Shown: positions 57,421 to 64,000 of the stretch, piece after piece
How positions within the stretch are numbered: the first letter of the stretch is position 1
Layout: the number at the start of each line of letters is the position of its first letter
Assembly (NCBI GenBank): GCA_009667805.1
Contig: CM019065.1
Location: 17,310,952-17,374,951, forward strand
Source of the DNA: Leptobrachium leishanense
Lineage: Eukaryota > Chordata > Amphibia > Anura > Megophryidae
Reading direction: 5' to 3'
Length of the DNA: 64,000 bases
Notes under the pieces: model-generated
The model's database searches: none
Told to the model about the DNA's origin: nothing
Seen by the model: only the letters and a program-made list of their open reading frames with translations
Position numbers and translations under genes: made by a program

Positions 57421-58030
57421 GGGTTACTCACAGAGCACCGAAATGAGGCCAACATTTTAGTGTTCTGTAGGTCGCTGCATTTCGGGGAATAAAATTTCCC
57501 CACCCTGAAGTGAATTCACCATTCACCGCAGGGTCCCCAAAGTGCATGGAGTCGGCCGCTGTATGCTGCCACCACAAACCCACGGCCTGTTGTTTTCAAA
57601 AGAACTACTGAACGAAAATGTCTGGAATTTACATATAAAATCCTATGATTGATAATAAAAAGTTCTGTTACAGAAAAAAGAAAAACCGCTATTAAAAAAA
57701 AGAGGGGGGGAATTTTGCCCAAAAAATTCTGAAAAATTACTAAAAGGTACTAAAAAAAATAATAATTGATAAATAAATGAAGACTTTTTACTGCAGATTA
57801 AAATAATAAATGGTTTATTAGATATTGCATAAAAACAAGAATATTTTTAACATTGAAACCTATGGGGTTCACCTGAATAAACCTGCTGATTGAAACCACC
57901 GAACATCAGGGCATTTCACTGCCATTTCTCTGCTGATTGGTGTTCTCTGAATAGATTAACCATTACTTCTCTATGGGGATTTGCAATGCCTTCAAACAGC
58001 ACCGTACTTGCTGGCAGTTTGCCAAACTTG
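57421..58030. mobile_element. GGGTTATTCA MITE fragment, copy 4
   Basis: Starts GGGTTACTCACAGAGCACCG. It is inverted relative to copies 1-3: it holds CATTACTTCTCTATGGGG and CAGCACCGTACTTGCTGGCA, the complement of copy 2 near 10690-10750. The second terminus is missing, so it is truncated near 58030. Confidence 0.75.
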
Positions 58031-58837
58031 TGTGTGAGCATATCACCAGAGCAGTTGTGTACTTAGGAGTGGCGGAGGGCGGGCCGCCCCAGGTACCAGT
58101 GATTATTGGGGTGTCATTAGGGGGTACTAGGAGGTGTCACTGTCACTGTGTGTCAGCTTTAAGCTGTGTTCTCAAACAACGAGCAGCGGAGCAGGGCGTT
58201 TGCATATGGAATAAAATCGAATAGAATAAAAATCCCCCTCTCCTCCCTCCATAGCTCCTCCCCTGCCCCGCAGCAGCTCTAGGAGAGGGGAGGGGGATGT
58301 GATTTGTGTGCAGAGAGAGAAGATGACCGTAAACGGCAGGTAAAGGGGGGGGTATCAGCAGAATATGAAGCCCTGTCTGCTTACTGCTGTTTAAAGTGGA
58401 CCTTTCCTTAACCAGCACTGCAGTGATAGATATTTGTCATTGAACTGCCTGGCTCCTGGTGAGGCTGCGTGCGTGCAGGTCACACTCGGTCCGGCCAGTC
58501 AGGTGGTACTGAGTCTCAGTACCACCTGACTGGCTGAACCACGTGACACGCACACACGCAGCTGCCCGCCCTTTCGTTAACATGGACTGTCACTCTATTC
58601 TGGACTGAACACCCACCGGGAAGGGAATCAAAGCCACGGTGCACCCTCTGGCAGTGGCACCCAACTGCTGACAAGATGGCTCCACGCACAGGCACAGCCG
58701 CGATCCTAACGTGGCCTCGATGGACCTCCTGCTGAGTCTGTACACAGTCCCTGCTGACTCTGCACACAGCCCTACCGCGGACGGAGGCCGGTAAATGTAG
58801 AATAAATAATTGCTGTGTGCTCTTATACACTCGGTTT

Positions 58838-59230
58838 GCTGGGAGTTTTATTGCTGTGGATTCTGATACGCTGACACACACCGCACATTGCATTGCTGGG
58901 AGTTTTATTGCTGTGGATTCTTCTGATACGCTGACCTGCACATTGCATTACTGGGAGTTTTATTGCTGTGGATTCTGATACACTCATACACACTGCACAT
59001 TGCATTGCTGGAATTTTTATTGCTGTGGATTCTGATATGCTGACACACACCAAAAATTGCATTGCTGAGACTTTTATTGCTGTGGATTCTGTGATACACA
59101 CTGCATAGTACTGTGAGTTTTATTGCCCTGGAGCTCTGGGATACGCTCATACACACTGCACATTACTGTGAGTTTTATTGCTGTGCAGTTCTGTGATACG
59201 CTCATATGCAGTGCACGTTTCTGTGGATTT
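58838..59230 (-). repeat. Minisatellite, about 57-bp unit, about 7 copies
   Basis: On the minus strand the units read ATCAGAATCCACAGCAATAA, AACTCCCAGCAATGCAATGT, GCGGTGTGTGTCAGCGT. The outer units near 59110-59220 (TCACAGTAATGTGCAGTGTG, GAGCTCCA) are closer to the array at 15113-16118. The minus open frames here are the repeat only. Confidence 0.9.
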
Positions 59231-60136
59231 TATTGTTCAACCAATTAGAGCGGCTGTGATCCAGTATACTTGACATGCGTGGCTGTTCTTTGTAAAAATG
59301 CTTGAATTTAAACATTTCATAATTTTATTTATCTCAATAGATACATTTGAAATGGTATACAAAATATACAAGTAGGCACTTGGTATCCACTTTTAATATA
59401 AAGAGAGAAAAAGGCGGAGCTCTAAGAGGAAAAGGTGGAGCTTAAAGAGGAAGGGTGGAGATTAACCAGGAAGAGGTGTGTCCTTGACAGGAAGGGGTGC
59501 CTCAAATTTAAATTAGGGGGTGCACGGGTTTAGTCAGGCCTAGGGCAGCACAAAACCTAAATACACCACTGACCACAGCTTGCAGGTTACTTATTTGCTG
59601 TTGTAGTGCCTGTATAGAGGAGGAGGTCGTGGCCTGCGTACTTTCCATCTCCTGCGTGCGAGTCTGCAGGTCTCCTGCTTGGTTTTGTGTCACTATGACT
59701 GCCGCCTCGAGGGCTTGAAAGTCTGCCTGCCAGGCTTTCCTAGCGTCCTCCAGCAGGGTTTGGATGTCACCTTTTGTAGCGGGAAACGTATCGTCCCTCG
59801 GTCCAGGCATCACCATGTGGGAAACAAGGGGGGGGCTGCCGGCCTCCTCCACTGTCAGCGGGTCCCCAGCATCCGATGAAGTTTGGCGCAGTAGCCGTCG
59901 TCCCTGTCCCCCTCCGAGCGAGATGCGGATGTCAGGAGTGCCGGGGTCCTCCTCCACTCCGGCGCCTCTACCCTTCTTACCCATTCGTAGAGCAAGTGTC
60001 CTCGTGCAGAGCCAGGCAAGCGCCTCTACAACAGGCCCTCAAGATGGCCGCCGTGGACTAGGGATGCAGCAGCTCCAACAGCCTCCACCTGAATTGCGGA
60101 CCCGGAGGGGGGAACCAGACAGGCTCCGGGATTTGC

Positions 60137-61544
60137 ACCACGACAACACAGATGTGGTGTGACACCTTAGGTATATACAAATTAACCTTAGTACTCCCGG
60201 GTCGTTCTTCCTAAATGTCCAAGTACAGCAATCAATGTATAACAGAAATTGGGATGTCTAAGGAATAATGACACAGAAATACACCCCACTGCTACGTCCA
60301 CTGGAAAGTCTGGATACTCAGCTCGATAGCTCCCACCGCCACAGGAACACAAGCGAGGCTTACTCGTGGATAGTAGAAATTTTAATAAAAGTGGTACATA
60401 CAGGTAATCCAATGCGTTTCGTGCATGTACTGCACTTCCTCAGGGATTAATACATAAAGAATATATACAAATGGATCAAATAAAAGTCTGTTTTTCTTAA
60501 TTCTGCCTGCCATCTTTATAGTCCTCTTCAAATGCCGCTGGGTTAGGCCCTTCCGGTTTCTATTCTCGGCTTGCGGGTCACCTTGGAACGCACCCGACTT
60601 CCTCCTTCCGCCCTTTATCATTAGCTTGCGTTTCAAGCTGATCCTTTCCGCCGGAAGTGACATATCGCATTCATCTCGTCCGGGCATTGAGCATGGCAGT
60701 CTAAAAACACTGCAGATCATCTGCAGATGATGGCGGTTTCTTTCTGCTGAAACCGAAACAACTCTAGATGTGAACTTTGTCTGTTTTTCGGTTAAAGCAG
60801 AAAGAAACTGCAGATGGTGTCTTGTCACTGGCTGCCAGCTACCACGACAACACAGATGTGGTGTGACACCTTAGGTATATACAAATTAACCTTAGTACTC
60901 CCGGGTCGTTCTTCCTAAATGTCCAAGTACAGCAATCAATGTATAACAGAAATTGGGATGTCTAAGGAATAATGACACAGAAATACACCCCACTGCTACG
61001 TCCACTGGAAAGTCTGGATACTCAGCTCGATAGCTCCCACCGCCACAGGAACACAAGCGAGGCTTACTCGTGGATAGTAGAAATTTTAATAAAAGTGGTA
61101 CATACAGGTAATCCAATGCGTTTCGTGCATGTACTGCACTTCCTCAGGGATTAATACATAAAGAATATATACAAATGGATCAAATAAAAGTCTGTTTTTC
61201 TTAATTCTGCCTGCCATCTTTATAGTCCTCTTCAAATGCCGCTGGGTTAGGCCCTTCCGGTTTCTATTCTCGGCTTGCGGGTCACCTTGGAACGCACCCG
61301 ACTTCCTCCTTCCGCCCTTTATCATTAGCTTGCGTTTCAAGCTGATCCTTTCCGCCGGAAGTGACATATCGCATTCATCTCGTCCGGGCATTGAGCATGG
61401 CAGTCTAAAAACACTGCAGATCATCTGCAGATGATGGCGGTTTCTTTCTGCTGAAACCGAAACAACTCTAGATGTGAACTTTGTCTGTTTTTCGGTTAAA
61501 GCAGAAAGAAACTGCAGATGGTGTCTTGTCACTGGCTGCCAGCT
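60137..61544. repeat. Perfect tandem duplication, 2 x 704 bp
   Basis: 60137-60840 and 60841-61544 agree at every base I compared; the encoded chance frames (74 and 147 codons) are the same in both. Each unit starts ACCACGACAACACAGATGTG and ends with hAT leader sequence CTTGTCACTGGCTGCCAGCT. The junctions share ACCA. Inside each unit a stretch near 60700-60830 is self-complementary (ACTGCAGATCATCTGCAGAT; AAGCAGAAAGAAACTGCAGA against TTTCTTTCTGCTG). Confidence 0.93.
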
Positions 61545-62545
61545 ACCAGGGTGTCTCATTGAGTTAAACCAGAGTTCTGGAAATCTTTAATCTAGATAAC
61601 AGAGTTGAATCAGAGTTCTGCATATCTCCTATTTTTTTATAACAGAGTTGAATCAGAGTTCTGTATATATTTAATCTATATATCACTCACCATGTCAGAA
61701 AGACCAAAAAGAACAGGCAGACGCTCCCAGACACAGATAAGAGGGCAAGCAGCCTCTGTGTCGGGAGGCTGTGCCTCTGATCGTCGTGGACGTGGTGCAT
61801 CCTCTGCAGGGGCACGCTTGTCCTTTCTAACTGGTGCTGGCCGTCTTAAGCAGCAGCAACATACAGAGGATTTGCAGGATTGGCTAACCAGGCCATCCTC
61901 ATCCTCCGAGTCCTCTGCCAGCCAGGCTTGTAGTGGTTTACAGTCCACCTCAGCTGCCAAAACATCTAATTCAGCCTCCATGTCCACAGCTACTCCTGCC
62001 GTAGCCTCACTATCACACACGGAGGAGTCAGCTGAATTGTTTGACTACAATGACAGTGACATGCTGCTTGAGGATGCGCAGCAAGTACAGTGCTCTGATT
62101 CAATCTCTGAGGTTGAGGAAGGGAGTATAATCAATTTAGAGGAAGGGGTGCCAGTGATGACACACAAATAACTGGCACTCATGTTGTCCCAGCAGCTGCA
62201 GCATACTGCCAAGTTAGCTCCAGTGACGAGGAGATAGGGGGTGAGGACAATGATGATGAGGTCACTGACTCCACCTGGGTGCCTGATCGAACAGAGGAGT
62301 CAAGTGAGGACGAGGAGGAAGCACAACAAACACAAGGCACAACATCCTCTATGACCAACCGTAGCACTAGCCAGTCCAAGGCATCAGATGTCAGAGATTC
62401 TCAGGTGCAGAGCGCTGTTGTCTCAAAGCACACATCCAGGAACTCTGCTGTCTGGGAGTTCTTTAAGAAATGTGCAGCAGACCCCTCCGTTGCTATTTGT
62501 AGTCTATGTCAGATGAGGCTCAAGCGTGGGAAAGACACCGGATGC
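61545..62545 (+). pseudogene. hAT-Ac copy 3, leader and N-terminal transposase part
   Basis: Leader repeats with GAGTTGAATCAGAGTTCTG, then ATG at 61692 (MSERPKRTGRRSQTQIRGQ). The frame reads through the acidic region and ends VPVMTHK at 62171 because one G is missing in the run near 62145. It resumes at 62279 (PDRTEESSEDEEE) and reaches the first half of the BED finger (CSLCQMRLKRGKDTG). At about 62545 the match to copies 1 and 2 stops. The catalytic domain is missing. Confidence 0.88.
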
Positions 62546-63244
62546 TTGACCCTGATGTATGTAAAGGATACCACCAGGGGGTAAACTAAAATGCCAAACA
62601 TATCTCCCCAGCGCACCAATCAAAGTATTAATAATTTAAAGAGTGATTTCTTGTTGATGCGTGCAACTAACCTTTTAATATTTTGAGACAAGATAATAAT
62701 AGTTTACTTATTTTCAAACATAGGTCTGACTCTTGAACTTCTTTTTTTCTCAACCCGCAAACTTTAATGTGGAGTCTGAAATAGGCGGCTTACTTATAAT
62801 CACCAGAGACCGAGGGGCATGGTCTCTCCCCTCTTTTCTTTAAGGGCTTAACCAAGAACTATATTCAGAAATAAGAACACAAAACACAAGACCATTCATA
62901 GGGTGAGATGTCTGTTCATAAAATATTCAGAGCGATTTTAAATACTGTCCTCATGGACTTTACTCACACTCTCCTGAGTCTCCTATGGATCATGTTCAAC
63001 GTCTTTGGCGCTTCAGGTAGTGCCTCACCAGCTCTCGAGCCCCACCAGCTCCAATGGAGATTCCAGATAAACAAAACAACATCAATATCCTCAAGATATT
63101 AATCGGGAGCTGGTGGGGCACTACATGAAGGTCTTGAGAAAAGTCCCAGCGAGGACTGAAACGTTGTTGGTTTAAATAAATAGTTATATATCTTTTAAAA
63201 CAAACTTTATGTGCACCTCTCTACATTTATGGTGTAAATATATA
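62546..63244. other. No gene recognised
   Basis: Contains an inverted pair, CGAGCCCCACCAGCTCC near 63036 and GGAGCTGGTGGGGC near 63107, and the sequence GGACTGAAACGTTGTTGG near 63154. It is probably repeat-derived, family unknown. Confidence 0.35.
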
Positions 63245-63410
63245 TATTTTTTTATTAAGGATTTTACCAGGAAAGATACATTAAGATTTCTCTCGTTTTC
63301 ACTATGTCCTGTGTTCAAGAACATTGAAATGTTACAGAAATACAAAGTAATAAAATGCAAGATATTAAAAACACAAATATGCAGATTAACCCAGAAAATA
63401 AATGTGTAGG
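63245..63410 (-). mobile_element. LINE 3' tail fragment
   Basis: The complement of the tail at 55020-55118: GGATTTTACCAGGAAAGATA, TTTCTCTCGTTTTC, then AATGTTACAGAAATACAAAG. A (TTTA)n-like start lies at 63246-63257. It borders directly on the 39-bp minisatellite. Confidence 0.8.
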
Positions 63411-63424
63411 AAATATATTCATTA

Positions 63425-63820
63425 TGTTACATGTTTACAGGTGCATTCTGTATATTGTCACTATGTTACATGTTTACAGGTGCATTCTGTATATAGTCGC
63501 TATGTTACATGTTTACAGGCGCATTCTGTATATAGTCACTATGTTACATGTTTACAGCTGCATTCTGCATATAGTCATTATGTTACATGTTTACAGGTGC
63601 ATTCTGTATATTGTCACTATGTTACATGTTTACAGGTGCATTCTGCATATAGTCACTGTGTTACATGTTTACAGGTGTATTCTGTATATAGTCACTGTGT
63701 TACATGTTTACAGGTGCATTCTGTATATAGTCACTATGTTATATGTTTACAGGTGCATTCTGTATATAGTCAGAATGTTACATGTTTACAGGTGCATTCT
63801 GTATATTGTCACTATGTTTC
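63425..63820 (-). repeat. 39-bp minisatellite, about 10 units, derived from a LINE 3' region
   Basis: Unit GTTACATGTTTACAGGTGCA then TTCTGTATATAGTCACTAT, exactly 39 bp, so the plus strand is open with a 13-residue repeat (MLHVYRCILYIVT). The complement of the unit (GCACCTGTAAACATGTAACA and TAGTGAC) is found once in the LINE at 54919-54948, in the same place relative to the tail. Confidence 0.93.
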
Positions 63821-63844
63821 CTCAGAACATGGTCTCCCTCTAAC

Positions 63845-64000
63845 TCTCGTGCTGCCAATCACTCCCACTCCCACAAATCCCATTCCCACCTTCTCTTTCT
63901 CACCCTCCTGCTGTTACTCTATTCAGGTGACATATCCCCTAACCCTGGCCCCACAACACATCCAATACTTCACTCTCATCCTATCTCCATCGCACATAAA
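63845..64000 (+). pseudogene. Start of a LINE ORF2 (L2-like), cut by the window end
   Basis: One frame reads HLLFLTLLLLLYSGDISPNP followed by GPTTHP. A hydrophobic stretch followed by SGDI-x-PNPGP is a known start of ORF2 in L2-like LINEs. The endonuclease would follow outside the window. No start codon is assigned, so it may be partial or broken. Confidence 0.55.

Larger units (their letters stand above)
57202..59571. mobile_element. Non-autonomous hAT element inside L1 ORF1, with minisatellite
   Basis: Ends CACTGGTGTATTTTGG and CCTAAATACACCACTG with a perfect 8-bp duplication ACCACAGC (57194-57201, 59572-59579). It has CCTAGG-rich sequence near both ends (GGCCTAGGCCTAGGGCGGCA; GGCCTAGGGCAGCA). 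No transposase. Inside: a LINE tail piece (about 57300-57365), a GGGTTATTCA-MITE fragment (57421-58030), a GC-rich block and the minisatellite at 58838-59230. Confidence 0.92.
56641..59984 (-). pseudogene. L1 ORF1 (nucleic-acid chaperone type), split by a hAT element
   Basis: First part, 59984 down to 59572: MGKKGRGAGVEEDPGTPD, a charged N-terminus, then a coiled coil (DIQTLLEDARKAWQADFQAL and LQTRTQEMESTQ to ALQQQISNLQAVV). Second part from 57193 down: MESRHRCRNAKLHGVPENV, the RRM-like core of L1 ORF1, then DSVLIAFRVRKAALAPTKAP and VLITFRE, and a stop at 56857; the C-terminal domain seems to continue to about 56641 (VGYKWGASGSLIIT). Taking out the hAT and one 8-bp duplication leaves the frame in phase (413 nt plus 1). 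In L1, this protein forms trimers and coats the RNA. One premature stop is visible. Confidence 0.82.
55690..60136 (-). mobile_element. L1-type LINE with ORF1, inserted in hAT copy 3
   Basis: The left edge is a T-run (55689-55704) followed by GAATTTTGAAATTTTTATTT, the complement of an A-rich L1 tail. ORF1 is read leftwards from 59984. Nearly all of ORF2 is absent: between the ORF1 end (about 56640) and the tail there is only a 190-bp tandem repeat and a non-coding stretch. It is thus internally deleted or a non-autonomous L1 relative. A separate hAT (57202-59571) lies inside ORF1. The 5' limit (about 60136) is approximate. Confidence 0.75.

Noticed and set aside
63355..63843. A 162-codon protein made of 13-residue repeats
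   Set aside because: It is a 39-bp minisatellite whose period is divisible by three. No start context or domain, and it begins in a LINE tail.
1..64000. tRNA, rRNA or other structured RNA genes
   Set aside because: I saw no convincing cloverleaf, A/B box pair in context, or rRNA sequence. The hairpin-rich regions are transposon parts.

Overview
This is a piece of a vertebrate nuclear genome, most likely from a frog or another amphibian. It holds one terminal exon of a host gene and a dense, nested set of transposable elements. The mix points to an amphibian: a Tc1-like element, hAT and piggyBac DNA transposons with many deletion derivatives, CR1, L2 and Tx1/L1-type LINEs, and solo LTRs. A salamander or fish cannot be excluded from sequence alone. 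There is no bacterial gene organisation: no operons, no ribosome binding sites, and almost every long open frame is a broken transposon gene or a tandem repeat that happens to be open.

Host gene: positions 4301-4763 (+) are the last coding exon of an alpha-2,8-sialyltransferase (ST8SIA family). It has a clean splice acceptor, sialylmotif S, the HHYYDN motif III and a stop codon. The His expected in motif VS is Phe. Positions 1-4300 are then its last intron, which carries a deleted hAT, a palindromic MITE and a Tc1 element.

5-26 kb: L2, CR1 and L1 fragments are mixed with MITEs, several with readable target-site duplications (TSDs). A 1.2-kb piggyBac MITE sits exactly in a TTAA of an L2 reading frame. 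A 2.8-kb hAT element (14751-17563) carries a 1-kb minisatellite.

26-40 kb: a degenerate TTAGGG-like array (26240-27193, continuing at 33381) is split by a 6.2-kb hAT-Ac element on the minus strand. A second, 6.7-kb copy on the plus strand starts 389 bp further on. The pair is head-to-head, with perfect 8-bp TSDs. Both transposase genes are broken.

40.8-48.2 kb: a 7.4-kb piggyBac element flanked by TTAA, with a broken transposase on the minus strand, two related 382-bp tandem arrays downstream of it and a series of long hairpins upstream of it.

48.7-54 kb: two solo LTRs with 5-bp TSDs, one containing a second hairpin-array piggyBac MITE. A third MITE copy lies at 52953-54074.

54-64 kb: a third hAT-Ac copy is split by an L1. 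The L1 ORF1 is split by another hAT, which itself contains a palindromic MITE fragment and a minisatellite. Then come a perfect 704-bp tandem duplication, a 39-bp minisatellite grown from a LINE tail, and the start of another LINE ORF.

The most unusual feature is the chain of about ten distinct hairpins in the piggyBac MITEs. Between copies, several stems differ by paired, compensating substitutions.
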